Assembly: GCA_035765775.1 (NCBI GenBank) | Contig: DASTWV010000041.1 | Location: forward strand, 1-57,174 | Reading direction: 5' to 3' | DNA from: Actinomycetota bacterium | GTDB taxonomy: Bacteria; Actinomycetota; CADDZG01; JAHWKV01; JAOPZY01 | DNA length: 57,174 nucleotides | Shown: positions 1 to 8,760 of the stretch, one piece after another | How positions within the stretch are numbered: the first letter of the stretch is position 1 | Layout of the letters: every line of letters starts with the position of its first letter | Notes under the pieces: model-generated | Database searches by the model: none | The model's input: the letters and a program-made list of their open reading frames with translations, nothing else | Told to the model about the DNA's origin: nothing | Translations under genes and position numbers: made by a program

Positions 1-1
1 G

Positions 2-775
2 GCCTCGCCGTCCCCCACCGAGGCCCCGTCGCCCGCCCTGCCCTCCTACGAGCCCTCCGGTGAGGCCCTGCCCACCGGCAACCTGGCGGGCTGGACGCAG
101 GTGTTCACCGACGACTTCCGGGGCTCGTTCTTGAACCGCAGCGCCTGGGGGCCGTACACCGGCATGCCGGGCGGCGACCAGGGCGGCTGGTGGGACCCGT
201 CCCACGTCGGCGTCCAGAACGGCATGCTGCAGCTGAAGAGTTACCGCGACACCGCGCACGCCAACCCGGCCAACCCCGGCGGGTATGTCTCGGGCGGCGT
301 CTCCAGCGCCCCCGCCCTGCGCCAGACCTACGGCAAGTACCTGGTCCGCTTCCGCATGGACAGGGGCGCCGGCATCGCCGGTGTCCTGCTGCTGTGGCCG
401 TCCAACGACATCTGGCCGCCCGAGATCGATTTCGGCGAGGACGGCGGCGGCACCCGCGATCACTCCACCGCCACGCTGCACTACGGCCCGTCCGACCAGC
501 AGATTGCCCGGACTGTGACCGCCGACTTCACGAAATGGCACACCCTGGGCGTCGAATGGACCCCGGGTCAGCTCGCCTTCACGATGGACGACCGGGTGTG
601 GGCGACGATCGCCAACCCCGGCGTCCCGAGCGAGACCATGGAAATGGACCTGCAGACCCAGGCGGGCACCTGCGGCAACGCCGACGACCCGTGCCCGGAC
701 GCCAGCACCCCCAACGAGGTGGACATGGACATCGATTGGGTCGCGGCCTACTCCTACACGCCCAATGCCGGCTGA
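2..775 (+). CDS. GH16-family glycoside hydrolase, 5' end missing
   Basis: This is the C-terminal part of a secreted beta-glucanase-like enzyme of glycoside hydrolase family 16; the reading frame is open to the first base of the window, so the N-terminus is outside. The visible part starts with a Ser/Pro/Thr-rich linker (about 20 residues) followed by the catalytic jelly-roll domain. The GH16 active-site signature ExDxxE is present as PPEIDFGED, with the nucleophile Glu at codon 422-424. The catalytic domain is a close relative of the C-terminal domain of the large enzyme at 37137-40598: both share the motifs WWDPSHV, YVSGGVSSAPAL and VDMD(I/V)DWV. Substrate cannot be read from sequence; laminarin or other beta-1,3/1,4-glucans are typical of the family. 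An internal GTG at 101 could be mistaken for the start but would remove the first strand of the domain. It converges on the Rieske gene with no spacer. Confidence 0.9.
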   Translation, partial: ASPSPTEAPSPALPSYEPSGEALPTGNLAGWTQVFTDDFRGSFLNRSAWGPYTGMPGGDQGGWWDPSHVGVQNGMLQLKSYRDTAHANPANPGGYVSGGVSSAPALRQTYGKYLVRFRMDRGAGIAGVLLLWPSNDIWPPEIDFGEDGGGTRDHSTATLHYGPSDQQIARTVTADFTKWHTLGVEWTPGQLAFTMDDRVWATIANPGVPSETMEMDLQTQAGTCGNADDPCPDASTPNEVDMDIDWVAAYSYTPNAG

Positions 776-1081
776 CTACACCTCGACGTAGACCACGCCC
801 CGTTCGACCTTGGTCCGGTAGCTGGCCGCCGCTTCGGTGGCCGGGCCCCGCAGGACCTCACCGTTGGTGACGTTGAACTGCGAGCCATGGCACGGGCAGG
901 TCACGGTCGTCCCCTCCAGCGTTCCCTTGGCGAGGGAGCAGCCCTTGTGGGTGCAGAGGTCGCCCATGGCGTAGACCTCGCCGTCGATCTCCGCCAGGAG
1001 GACCCAGGTCTCGCAGACGTCGTAGGCGACGAGGTCGCCCTCCGGCAGCTCGATCTTCTTGGTCACCGTCTCGAATTCCAT
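776..1081 (-). CDS. Rieske [2Fe-2S] ferredoxin-like protein
   Basis: A 101-residue small Rieske protein of the soluble ferredoxin/NirD-like type. The two cluster-binding boxes are intact: CTHKGC (Cys and His ligands) and, 15 residues later, CPCHGSQF (second Cys and His). No signal peptide or membrane segment is seen, so it should work in the cytoplasm as an electron carrier or as a subunit of an oxygenase or reductase. A good ribosome binding site (AAGGAG) precedes the ATG. It is divergent from the flavoprotein gene that starts at 1188, which could be its redox partner, but no oxygenase subunit lies nearby, so the partner is unknown. Its stop codon abuts the stop of the GH16 gene. Confidence 0.92.
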   Translation of the reverse strand: MEFETVTKKIELPEGDLVAYDVCETWVLLAEIDGEVYAMGDLCTHKGCSLAKGTLEGTTVTCPCHGSQFNVTNGEVLRGPATEAAASYRTKVERGVVYVEV

Positions 1082-1187
1082 GGGCGGGCTCCTTGTCGTC
1101 GTCCGGGCTTGGTCTCCCCTGGTTGATTCCCCCAGCAGCCATATTCTGCTGCCTTCCGGGAAAAAAATCGGGGAAGAGGGTGGTCCG

Positions 1188-2621
1188 ATGGACGAACGAA
1201 CCTACGACGTGGTGGTGATCGGCGCCGGTCCGACCGGCGAGAACGTCGCCGAACGGGCCCACCAGGGCGGCCTGAGCGCGGCCATCGTCGAGGCCGAGCT
1301 GGTGGGCGGCGAGTGCTCTTACTGGGCCTGCATCCCCTCCAAGGCCCTCCTGCGCCCCGGTGCCGCGCTGGCGGAGGCCAAGGCGGTCCGGGGCGCCCGG
1401 GAGGCCGTCACGGGGAGGCTGGACACCGCAGAGGTCCTCGCCCGGCGCACCTCCTTCGTCGAGGACTGGAAGGACGCCGGGGGCGAGGAGTGGCTCGCCG
1501 GGGCGGGAATCGACCTCTTCCGTGGACGGGGGCGCCTGGCGGGCGAGCGCCGGGTGGTGGTCACCCGGGACGGCACCCCGGCAGCCGAGCTGGTCGCCCG
1601 GCACGCGGTCGCCATCGCCACCGGCACCACGGCGGCGATCCCCGACATCCCCGGCCTGGCCGAGGCGTCGCCCTGGATCAGCCGCAACGCCACCGGCGCC
1701 CAGGCCGCGCCCCCCCGCCTCGGCATCCTGGGCGGCGGCGTGGTCGGCTGCGAGATGGCCACCGCCTGGAGCCGGCTCGGCTCCCGGGTGACCCTCCTCC
1801 AGGCCGGGGACCGCCTGATCCCCGCCCTCGAGCCCTTCGCCAGCGACGCCCTCAAAGCCGGCCTGGAGGCCAGCGGCGTGCGGGTGCGCACCGGTGTCTC
1901 GACCACCCGGGTGCAGCGCGAGGGGACCGGGCCGGTCACGCTGGACCTGGCCACCGGCGAGACCCTGACCTGCGACGAGCTCCTGGTGGCCACCGGGCGT
2001 CGGCCCGCCACCGCCGACCTCGGCCTCGAGACCGTCGGGCTGGAACCCGGGTCGTGGCTGGCGGTGGACGACACCCTGCGGGTCACCGGCGCCGGCGGCG
2101 GGTGGCTGTACGCCGCAGGCGACGTCAACCACCGGGCCCTCCTTACCCACATGGGCAAGTACCAGGCCCGGGCGTGCGGCGATGTGATCGTCGCCCGGTC
2201 GAAGGGCGAGGGCCCGGCGGGGGACCCGGCGCCGTGGAGCCGTTTCGCGGCCACCGCCGACCACGCCATCGTCCCCCAGGTGATCTTCACCGAGCCCGAG
2301 ATCGGGGTGGTGGGGCTCTCTGAGGCCGAGGCTGGCACACGGGGCCTGCGGGTGCGGGCGGTGGACTACGACATCAACAACGTGTCCGGGGCCGGCCTCT
2401 TCGCCGACGACTACCAGGGCCACGCCCGGATGGTGGTGGACGAGGACCGCCGGGTGGTGGTGGGCATGACGATGGTGGGCATGGCGGTCGGCGAGATGGT
2501 CCATGCCGCCACCATCGCCATCGCCGGCCAGGTCCCCCTCGAGCGGCTCTGGCACGCGGTGCCGTGCTTCCCCACCCTGAGCGAGATCTGGCTCCGCCTG
2601 CTGGAGACGTACGGGCTGTAG
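1188..2621 (+). CDS. FAD/NAD(P)-dependent disulfide-type oxidoreductase (class I pyridine nucleotide family)
   Basis: A 477-residue flavoprotein of the dihydrolipoamide dehydrogenase/mercuric reductase family. It shows the N-terminal FAD-binding GAGPTGENVA motif, the redox-active pair in GGECSYWACIPSK (Cys43 and Cys48), an NAD(P)-binding LGGGVVGCE motif, the second FAD motif (YAAGDVN) and the C-terminal dimerisation domain. At the C-terminus the usual catalytic His of the HxHPTxxE motif is replaced by Phe (AVPCFPTLSE), which is typical of a widespread actinobacterial subgroup of unknown substrate. It is therefore unlikely to be a lipoamide dehydrogenase. The frame is open further upstream, but the ATG at 1188 is preferred because it follows GAAGAGGG and begins exactly at the family's N-terminus. 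No HgR heavy-metal domain is present. Confidence 0.9.
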   Translation: MDERTYDVVVIGAGPTGENVAERAHQGGLSAAIVEAELVGGECSYWACIPSKALLRPGAALAEAKAVRGAREAVTGRLDTAEVLARRTSFVEDWKDAGGEEWLAGAGIDLFRGRGRLAGERRVVVTRDGTPAAELVARHAVAIATGTTAAIPDIPGLAEASPWISRNATGAQAAPPRLGILGGGVVGCEMATAWSRLGSRVTLLQAGDRLIPALEPFASDALKAGLEASGVRVRTGVSTTRVQREGTGPVTLDLATGETLTCDELLVATGRRPATADLGLETVGLEPGSWLAVDDTLRVTGAGGGWLYAAGDVNHRALLTHMGKYQARACGDVIVARSKGEGPAGDPAPWSRFAATADHAIVPQVIFTEPEIGVVGLSEAEAGTRGLRVRAVDYDINNVSGAGLFADDYQGHARMVVDEDRRVVVGMTMVGMAVGEMVHAATIAIAGQVPLERLWHAVPCFPTLSEIWLRLLETYGL

Positions 2622-2641
2622 CCCGGCCCTTGAGCCGGCGG

Positions 2642-3454
2642 CTACGCCGGCAGGAAGTCGATCAGCAGCCGGTTGATCACGTCGGGGCGGTCCAGCTGCA
2701 TCCAGTGGCTGGCGCCCTCCACCCGTTCGTAGCGCCACGGTCCCACCACGTAGGCGCCCGAGTCCACCATCGGGGCCTCGGTGAGGAAGCGGTCCCCGGT
2801 GCTCCAGAGCCCCATCGTCGGGGCCTGGACCGGCGGCAGATCGGGGAACCCCTCGATGAGCACCTCCGGCGGGACGTTGGCCCGGTACCAGTTGAGCCCC
2901 GGGGTCAGGGACCCCGACGCCTCCAGTTCGCCGACCACGGCGTCGTGGTCGGGGTGGCCGCCCCACTCCCGCATGTTCGCCCAGTTGTTGCTGCTCAGCC
3001 ACTGCTCGGCGATCCCAGCGAACTGGAACAGCAGCATGTACCAGGACTTCTCCCGCTGGGCGAACCCGGCTTTGGCGAATGCTCCGGGAGTCCCCACCGA
3101 CATCGCAACCAGGTGGTCCACCTGGTCGGGCGCCAGGTGGGCGAACGCCCACGCCAGGGCGGCCCCCCAATCGTGCCCCACGATGTGGGCGCGCGGGGCG
3201 CCGACCGCGGCCAGGATGCCGCTCACGTCCTGCAGCATGAAGGGGATGCCGTAGGCATCGACGTCCTCCGGTTTGCCGGAGCGCCCGTAGCCCCGCAGGT
3301 CGGGCACGATGACCTGGAACCCGGCGTCCACCAGGGCCGGGACCTGGTTGCGCCACAACCGGCCGGTGTCCGGGAAGCCGTGCAGCAGGACGACGGGCCT
3401 GCCGGATCCGTGGACGTCGAACTCGATGCCGACGCCGCCCATGTCGCTCCGCAT
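2642..3454 (-). CDS. alpha/beta hydrolase, epoxide hydrolase-like
   Basis: A 270-residue alpha/beta-fold hydrolase. The oxyanion motif HGFPDT, the nucleophile elbow GHDWGA (Asp95), the acid in STGDRF and the catalytic His in GASHWMQLD are all visible. An Asp nucleophile in the GHDWG context points to epoxide hydrolases or haloalkane dehalogenases. Tyr residues in the cap region (KSWYML and NWYRAN) fit the epoxide-opening pair of soluble epoxide hydrolases. The protein is cytosolic with no signal peptide. It lies just downstream of the MFS gene on the same strand with a 24-base gap, so the two could be co-transcribed. The substrate is unknown. Confidence 0.85.
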   Translation of the reverse strand: MRSDMGGVGIEFDVHGSGRPVVLLHGFPDTGRLWRNQVPALVDAGFQVIVPDLRGYGRSGKPEDVDAYGIPFMLQDVSGILAAVGAPRAHIVGHDWGAALAWAFAHLAPDQVDHLVAMSVGTPGAFAKAGFAQREKSWYMLLFQFAGIAEQWLSSNNWANMREWGGHPDHDAVVGELEASGSLTPGLNWYRANVPPEVLIEGFPDLPPVQAPTMGLWSTGDRFLTEAPMVDSGAYVVGPWRYERVEGASHWMQLDRPDVINRLLIDFLPA

Positions 3455-3478
3455 GCCGCGATCCTACGGGAACGGCCC

Positions 3479-4948
3479 TCAGGCCGCCGGCTCCAGGTGG
3501 GCCACCTCCGGCGGGTGGCAGCACTGCCCCACCGAGGCCTGGGTGGTGGGTGACACCGGCACCGACCGCCGGATCGTCACCAGGGCGATGATGCCCCCGG
3601 CTGCCGACAGGCCCGCGGCGATCACCATCGCCTCCCGGTAGCCTGGTCCGAGCAGCGCCGCACTCCCGGTCTGCAACCCGACCACCGCGGGCAGCACCGC
3701 CACCGACAGCAGGCCGGCCAGCCGGGACACGGCGTTGTTCACCGCCGAGCCCACGCCCACGTGGTGGTCGTCCACCGCCGCCAGGACCGCAGCGGTGAGC
3801 GGGGCGACGGTCATCGCCAGGCCGAACCCGAACACCGCCAGCGCCGGCATGACGGTCGAGACGTAGTGCGACCCCGGGGCCACCCGCGACAGCCACAGCA
3901 GGCCCGCCCCCACGATCACGGGGCCGGCCGTCATCGGCAGCCGGGGCCCGGTGCGCTGCGCCAGGGCGCCGAAGCGGGCGGAGAGCGCCAGCATGATCCC
4001 GGTGACCGGGAGCAGCGACACGCCCGCCGCCAGGGCGGAGTAGTGCAGCCCGATCTGCAGCTCCAGCACCACCAGGAAGAAGGTCACCCCCAGGCCGGCG
4101 TACACCGCCAGCGTCACCAGGTTGGCGCCGCTGAACTGCCGGGAGCGGAACAGGTTGAGGGGCAGCATGGGGGAGGGGCGCCGGCCCTCGATGAGCACGA
4201 AGGCGATGAGCGCCGCCCCGCCCACCACCCCGGCAGCGGCGTCGAGGCCGGAGAAGTGCCGGGCGCCCTCGATCACCGCGTAGCACGCTCCCGCCAGGCC
4301 CAGCGTCGCCGCCATCGCTCCCGGGATGTCCACCCGCTGGCCGGCGGCCGACTCCCGGGTTTCCGGGACGTGGCGGAGGGCGATCGCCACCGCCGCGGCA
4401 GCGAGGGGCAGGTTGATCAGGAACACGTAGCGCCACGAGCCGATGTCCACCAGCCACCCGCCGAGGAAGGGCCCGACCGCGCTCGAGATGCCCGCCAGGC
4501 CCGACCAGGCCCCCACCGCCCGGGCCCGGTCCTCCGGGTGGAAGGTGGCGGAGAGGATGGACAGCGAGCTGGGCACCAGCAGCGCACCCGCCACCCCCTG
4601 GAGAGCCCGACCGGCGATGAGCACGCCGATGGTCGGCGCTGCGCCGCAGAGGGCCGAGACCGCCCCGAAGCCCGCCAGCCCGGCGACGAACACCCGGCGG
4701 CGCCCGAACAGGTCGCCCAGCGACCCCCCGAGCAGCATGAGCGCGGTCAGGGTGATCAGGTAGGCGTCGAGCGTCCACTGGAGGCCGGCGATCCCGCCGT
4801 GCAGGTTCCGGCTGATCGCCGGCAGCGCCACATTGACGACGGTGCCGTCCAGGAAGGCGATGCCCGATCCGAGCACGGTTGCCGCCACCACCCAGCGCCC
4901 GGCCGGTGTGCCCATCCGGACCTTGGGCGCCGCCGCACCATCGGCCAT
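3479..4948 (-). CDS. MFS drug-efflux transporter, DHA2 (14-TM) family
   Basis: A 489-residue integral membrane protein of the major facilitator superfamily. Near the N-terminus it has the DHA2 signature FLDGTVVNVALP, then LGDLFGRRRVF (motif A) and the antiporter motif C-like stretch GLAGISSAVGPFLGG. The length and hydrophobic pattern fit 14 transmembrane helices, as in EmrB/QacA proteins that export drugs by proton antiport. The C-terminal tail carries a Cys-Cys-His segment (GQCCHPP) that I cannot interpret. No regulator is adjacent, and the substrate cannot be predicted. The ATG start gives the usual N-terminus for the family. Confidence 0.9.
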   Translation of the reverse strand: MADGAAAPKVRMGTPAGRWVVAATVLGSGIAFLDGTVVNVALPAISRNLHGGIAGLQWTLDAYLITLTALMLLGGSLGDLFGRRRVFVAGLAGFGAVSALCGAAPTIGVLIAGRALQGVAGALLVPSSLSILSATFHPEDRARAVGAWSGLAGISSAVGPFLGGWLVDIGSWRYVFLINLPLAAAAVAIALRHVPETRESAAGQRVDIPGAMAATLGLAGACYAVIEGARHFSGLDAAAGVVGGAALIAFVLIEGRRPSPMLPLNLFRSRQFSGANLVTLAVYAGLGVTFFLVVLELQIGLHYSALAAGVSLLPVTGIMLALSARFGALAQRTGPRLPMTAGPVIVGAGLLWLSRVAPGSHYVSTVMPALAVFGFGLAMTVAPLTAAVLAAVDDHHVGVGSAVNNAVSRLAGLLSVAVLPAVVGLQTGSAALLGPGYREAMVIAAGLSAAGGIIALVTIRRSVPVSPTTQASVGQCCHPPEVAHLEPAA

Positions 4949-5019
4949 GTCTCATTATTGCCGGGCATCCAGTCCCAGCCCCCAGTCAACTCGGGGCCGG
5001 TCTGCGGTGGTCCCCGGCG

Positions 5020-5874
5020 CTACGGCGTGACGGTCACCGTGGTGATGTACACGGGCACCGCCGGGGCCCCGTCGTAGCTCGCCTGGCCGCTGGGGATGTC
5101 GGCGAAGATCTTGCCGACGACGTCCAGCCCGCTGGTCACGTTCCCCAGCAGCGCGTAGTCCGGCCCGATGTCCGAGGACACCCCGGGCGGGACGATGAAG
5201 AACTGGCTGCCGGCGGTGCCGTTGGGGTCGGACCCGGTCTTGGCCATGGCCACCAGGCCGGATCCGTAGGTGCCCGAGTTGAGGCTGGAGGGCACCGGGT
5301 CCACCACCGTGTAACCCGGCCCGCCCGACCCGTCGCCGTTCGGGTCGCCCCCCTGGATCACGTTGGCGGTGTGGGAGATCCGGTGGAAGTCCAACCCGTT
5401 GAAGAAGCCCTTCTTGGCCAGGTACACGAACGAGTTCACCGTGTTGGGCGACTCCTTGGCGTCCAGGGTCATCACGAAATCGCCGCAGGTGGTCGAGAAG
5501 GCAGCCGTATAGGTGGTCGTCTTCGAGATCGTCATGGGAGGCGGTGAGGCCTGCGTGGCGTGGTTGCCCTGGGCCGGCTTGGGCGCCGAGGGACAGGAGG
5601 CGGCCGTGGTGGTGGCGGCGGACGAGGCGGCGGTGGACGGGCTCGAGAGGGGGGAGGGCGTGGCGGCGGGGGTCGGGCTGCCGCTGGTGGAGACCGTGGT
5701 CGTCGATTTCTTGGTCAGCTGGTGGATGGCGAGGAAGGCGACCGCGGCGACCACGATGACCCCGAGCACGATGTTCAGGTTGCGCTTCCGGCGCTGCTCG
5801 GCGGCCTTGGTCTCGGCGGCGATGCGGTCCCGCCGTCCCTGCTTCTTGCGCGCGCGCTTGGCTGCTTTACCCAC
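5020..5874 (-). CDS. membrane-anchored cyclophilin-type peptidyl-prolyl isomerase
   Basis: A 284-residue protein with a very basic N-terminus (MGKAAKRARKKQ), one transmembrane segment at about residues 33-50, a Ser/Thr/Pro/Ala-rich linker to about residue 115, and a C-terminal cyclophilin domain. The catalytic Arg is in FHRI and the conserved GSQFFI stretch is present. Like actinobacterial PpiB-type proteins it should sit outside the membrane and help fold exported proteins. It starts with GTG two bases after the ppx stop codon and has an AGGAG ribosome binding site overlapping the ppx end, so it is the last gene of a DUF501-ppx-cyclophilin operon. Confidence 0.9.
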   Translation of the reverse strand: MGKAAKRARKKQGRRDRIAAETKAAEQRRKRNLNIVLGVIVVAAVAFLAIHQLTKKSTTTVSTSGSPTPAATPSPLSSPSTAASSAATTTAASCPSAPKPAQGNHATQASPPPMTISKTTTYTAAFSTTCGDFVMTLDAKESPNTVNSFVYLAKKGFFNGLDFHRISHTANVIQGGDPNGDGSGGPGYTVVDPVPSSLNSGTYGSGLVAMAKTGSDPNGTAGSQFFIVPPGVSSDIGPDYALLGNVTSGLDVVGKIFADIPSGQASYDGAPAVPVYITTVTVTP

Positions 5875-5877
5875 GGT

Positions 5878-6813
5878 TCAGTGATCTCCTGTGATCTGGA
5901 AGACGAGCCCGTCAAGGATATCTTTCTCCGACACCCGGACGCCGCGGAAGCACCAGCGGTCGGCGATGCAGGACAGGATGGCGCAGCCGGCCACGATGAC
6001 GTCGGCCCTCCCCGGGGGCAGCGAGGGGATGGCCTCACGCGCCGCCAGCGGCATCGTCGCCAGCGAGGCGTAGAGGTCGTTGATCTGCTCCTGGCTCAGC
6101 CAGGACCCGTGCACCGCCTTGGGGTCGTAGGCGGCCAGGCCCAGGGTGATGGCCGCCAGCGACGTGACCGTCCCGGCAACCCCCACCAGCATGGAGTTTC
6201 CGGGCTCAGCGAGGGTACCGGCCGCGGCCTCCAGGGTGGCCAGCACGTCGCTCTCCAGGGCGGACAGCTCGGCTCCCCCTGGTGGGTCGTGGTGCAGGTG
6301 GCGCTCGGTCATGCGGACGACGCCGAGCGGGAGCGAGACCGCCTGCTCGACCTCCGCCGCCCGGGCCCGCACCCTCCCCACGGCCAGCTCGGTGGACCCG
6401 CCGCCGATGTCGCACATCAGGTAGCGGCCCGCGCCGAGGTCCCGGGTCGCCCCGGCGAAGGACAGGGCCGCCTCCTCCTCGCCCGGGATCACATCCAGCT
6501 CATGGCCGGTCGCCTCCCGCACCGCGGTGCGCAGCTCCTCCCGGTTGGCGGCCTCCCGGACCGCGCTGGTGCCGGCGATCCGCACCCGGGACACCCCGAG
6601 CGCGGCGCACTGGTCGGTGTAGTCCTTGATGGCGGCCACCGTCCGGGCGATCGCCGCCGGCGCAAGGCGGCGATGGGCGTCGACGCCCTCGCCCAGGCGG
6701 GTGAAGATCAGCCGGCGATCCAGCTCGGTGAACGTCCCGTCGGCGGCCACCTCCACTGCCAGGAGCCGGGTGGTGTTGCTGCCGGCGTCGATGGCGGCCA
6801 CCCGGGGGCTCAT
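5878..6813 (-). CDS. ppx: Ppx/GppA exopolyphosphatase family protein
   Basis: A 311-residue member of the Ppx/GppA phosphatase family (ASKHA fold) that cleaves terminal phosphate from polyphosphate or pppGpp. The first phosphate loop (AAIDAGSNTTRLL) begins at residue 6, the second nucleotide motif (CDIGGGSTEL) lies near the middle and the adenosine-type motif (GVAGTVTSLAA) follows. It is the short actinobacterial form without the C-terminal HD-like domain. The ATG overlaps the DUF501 stop as ATGA, showing translational coupling; this DUF501-ppx pairing is conserved in actinobacteria. The frame is open upstream but that part is only the shadow of DUF501. Confidence 0.93.
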   Translation of the reverse strand: MSPRVAAIDAGSNTTRLLAVEVAADGTFTELDRRLIFTRLGEGVDAHRRLAPAAIARTVAAIKDYTDQCAALGVSRVRIAGTSAVREAANREELRTAVREATGHELDVIPGEEEAALSFAGATRDLGAGRYLMCDIGGGSTELAVGRVRARAAEVEQAVSLPLGVVRMTERHLHHDPPGGAELSALESDVLATLEAAAGTLAEPGNSMLVGVAGTVTSLAAITLGLAAYDPKAVHGSWLSQEQINDLYASLATMPLAAREAIPSLPPGRADVIVAGCAILSCIADRWCFRGVRVSEKDILDGLVFQITGDH

Positions 6814-7289
6814 ACGCAGGGCACCGCCGGTTCGACCCAGCCCAGCTCGGCGAGCACCGCCGCCCCCACCGGGTTGTCGCCCGCCACGAGCTGGTGTGCG
6901 GTGTGGGCGTGCAGGCACTTGACCCGCCCGCCCGGGGTCCCGCCCCCGCCCGGGTGGCCCCGCCGGGGATTGGTCGGCAACGGGAGCTGGCCCCGCCGGG
7001 CGGCATAGGCCTGGGTGGCGCTCGCCAGGGCGGCGGCGAGGTCGGGCTCGGCGGCGAGGCGCCGGTTGCAGGCTGCCATCCACCCCCCCGCCTCCAGGCG
7101 CCCGATTGACTTGCCCAGCGACCGGCACGTCAGCCACCACAGCGTGGGGAACGGGGTGCCGTCGGCCAGGGCCGGAGCGGTCTCGATCACCATGGGGAGC
7201 CCGCAGGCGCACCGCCGGACGACGGTCCACTGGCCGCGCGGCGGCCGGCCCAGCTGTGCGGTGACCGCCACGGCATCGTCAGGTGTCAT
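6810..7289 (-). CDS. DUF501 family protein
   Basis: A 159-residue conserved actinobacterial protein of unknown function. Recognisable family traits are the CxCG motif (RRCACGLPMV), the GTPFPTLWWLTC stretch, and the C-terminal GGRVKCLHAHTAHQLVAGDNPVG region, whose Cys and His residues could bind a metal. It is normally found between ftsB and ppx; here it keeps its link to ppx (4-base overlap) but is separated from ftsB by about 22 kb. The linker around residues 105-118 is rich in Gly and Pro. Confidence 0.88.
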   Translation of the reverse strand: MTPDDAVAVTAQLGRPPRGQWTVVRRCACGLPMVIETAPALADGTPFPTLWWLTCRSLGKSIGRLEAGGWMAACNRRLAAEPDLAAALASATQAYAARRGQLPLPTNPRRGHPGGGGTPGGRVKCLHAHTAHQLVAGDNPVGAAVLAELGWVEPAVPCV

Positions 7290-7340
7290 GGATCCAGCCG
7301 CGCGTCGCCGGGGGCGGCACGCATGGAGGTGGTTTCGGGC

Positions 7341-7715
7341 TTACGGCCGCTTGGAATCGCGGTGGCGCCGGACGTCCGCAAGCCGCTCCTGGGACTGGCG
7401 CATGAACCGCTTCAGCTTGGCCTCGAATTCGGGGTCCCGGTCGCCCTTGCGGGGCGGGTGGGCCTGCCACGAGGGGTCGGCCTGCTTGATCGACAGATCG
7501 ATCTTGCCGTCCTCCTTGATGGCGACCACCTTGACCGTGACTTTGTCCCCCTCGTGGAGGTGGTCCCGGATGTTGCGCACGTAGTTGCGGTCGACCTCCG
7601 AGATGTGCACCAACCCGGTTTCGCCCCCACCGAGCTGAACGAATGCACCGAAATCTGCGATCCGAATAACAGTCCCCTCAGAAATTGCTCCTACTTCTGC
7701 CAAGTACCCTCCCAC
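7341..7715 (-). CDS. S1 RNA-binding domain protein (YabR-like)
   Basis: A protein of about 124 residues with one S1 domain (residues 8-78; motifs EGTVIRIADFGAFVQL and TGLVHISEVDRNYV) and a basic C-terminal tail. Its closest known relatives by architecture are YabR/general stress protein 13, which binds RNA or the ribosome. In Bacillus yabR follows divIC, the ftsB counterpart; here the gene sits just upstream of DUF501 on the same strand, about 22 kb from ftsB. The start is uncertain: the GTG at 7715 is used here, but a TTG four codons downstream would match the usual family N-terminus. Confidence 0.85.
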   Translation of the reverse strand: MGGYLAEVGAISEGTVIRIADFGAFVQLGGGETGLVHISEVDRNYVRNIRDHLHEGDKVTVKVVAIKEDGKIDLSIKQADPSWQAHPPRKGDRDPEFEAKLKRFMRQSQERLADVRRHRDSKRP

Positions 7716-7830
7716 TCATTGCCCTGCACGGTTGTTGTGCCGTCCACTGTATCGTGTCCCGGTTTGCTACCTGATTCGGGTGGCCCGTGCTGAACACTCC
7801 TCCCAAACGCCCCGGCTCTCGAGACGGACC

Positions 7831-8751
7831 CTAGGCGGCGAGAGCCTGGCGCACCCGCTCGGCCACCAGTTCAGGGTGATCCAGGAGCGTGATCCAGACG
7901 ATGGGCAGCACCCGCCACCCGAGGGCAGCGAGATCCGCCGCCCGCAGGCGGTCCCGGATGAACTTTTCCCGCCCGTAGTGCCAGGTCAGGCCCTCGAACT
8001 CGATCGCCAGCCGGTGGTCCGGGTAGGCGAAGTCGATGCGGGCTCGGGAGCCGTCCGGTCGGCGCACCCAGTACTGGCGCACCGGCATCGGGACTCCGGC
8101 ATCGCGGAGCGCATGCTCGAGCTTCGTCTCCGCCAGGCTCTCGGTGCACGCGGCATCCGGGTCCCGCCGCCCAACGATCTCGGCCAACACCCGTGCCCCT
8201 CCTGGCCCCCGAAGGCTGCAGCGACTGAGGCGTTCGATGATGGCGCCCAGCCGGTCCTCATCCCGCCGGAGGGCGTCCTCGAAAGCCGCCTCGACCTGTA
8301 CCGGCGGGAGGACCGAGCCGAGGTCGATCAAGGTGCGCACGACGCCGGTCACTTCGAACGGCCCGAGCGGGGCGTAGTCGCGCTCCAGCAGCGTGCAGGT
8401 CCGGTGGACCCGGATGGCAGCGGGAGCGTCGGTGCGGTGGGCGATGATGCTGACCCGCCCGCTCGGGACACCGCTCAGGGCGAACAGCGCCCCGGCGGCC
8501 TCGTGCGAGATGACCGCCCCCGGCTCACCCCACAGCTGCGCCGCCATGAGCTTCTGCTTCCACGAGATGGGCGCCCCGGCAATCCGGTAGACCCGGGGGT
8601 GCACCTGCTGCCAGGCCCCGGAGCGGAGCCGGTAGGCGATGGCATCCGCCTTGAGCCCGGCGTCGACCGCCTGCTGGCGGGAGAAGACCCCATATTGACG
8701 GGCAGCGATCCGCGCAAGGGGGCGCTTCCTGGCCTCGACATCTGCAACCAT
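7831..8751 (-). CDS. AbiEi-type antitoxin domain plus DUF559 endonuclease-like protein
   Basis: A 306-residue protein. The N-terminal part (about residues 8-60, LARIAARQYGVFSRQQAVDAGL and following) resembles the winged-helix AbiEi antitoxin domain. The C-terminal part (about 225-300) resembles DUF559, a PD-(D/E)xK nuclease-like fold related to very-short-patch repair endonucleases; RIDFAYPDHRLAIEFEG carries the Asp and Glu positions of the putative active site. No AbiEii-like partner toxin is adjacent. Such solo proteins are common in actinobacteria and their role is not known. The ATG at 8751 is chosen because a -35/-10 promoter ends nine bases upstream; the open frame further upstream lacks a ribosome binding site. 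Confidence 0.8.
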   Translation of the reverse strand: MVADVEARKRPLARIAARQYGVFSRQQAVDAGLKADAIAYRLRSGAWQQVHPRVYRIAGAPISWKQKLMAAQLWGEPGAVISHEAAGALFALSGVPSGRVSIIAHRTDAPAAIRVHRTCTLLERDYAPLGPFEVTGVVRTLIDLGSVLPPVQVEAAFEDALRRDEDRLGAIIERLSRCSLRGPGGARVLAEIVGRRDPDAACTESLAETKLEHALRDAGVPMPVRQYWVRRPDGSRARIDFAYPDHRLAIEFEGLTWHYGREKFIRDRLRAADLAALGWRVLPIVWITLLDHPELVAERVRQALAA

Positions 8752-8760
8752 GCGCAGAAG

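Noticed and set aside
858-4955. A minus-strand open frame of more than 1300 codons
   Set aside because: It is an alternative frame through the MFS, hydrolase and flavoprotein genes, rich in Arg/Gly/Pro as expected for a shadow frame in G/C-rich DNA.
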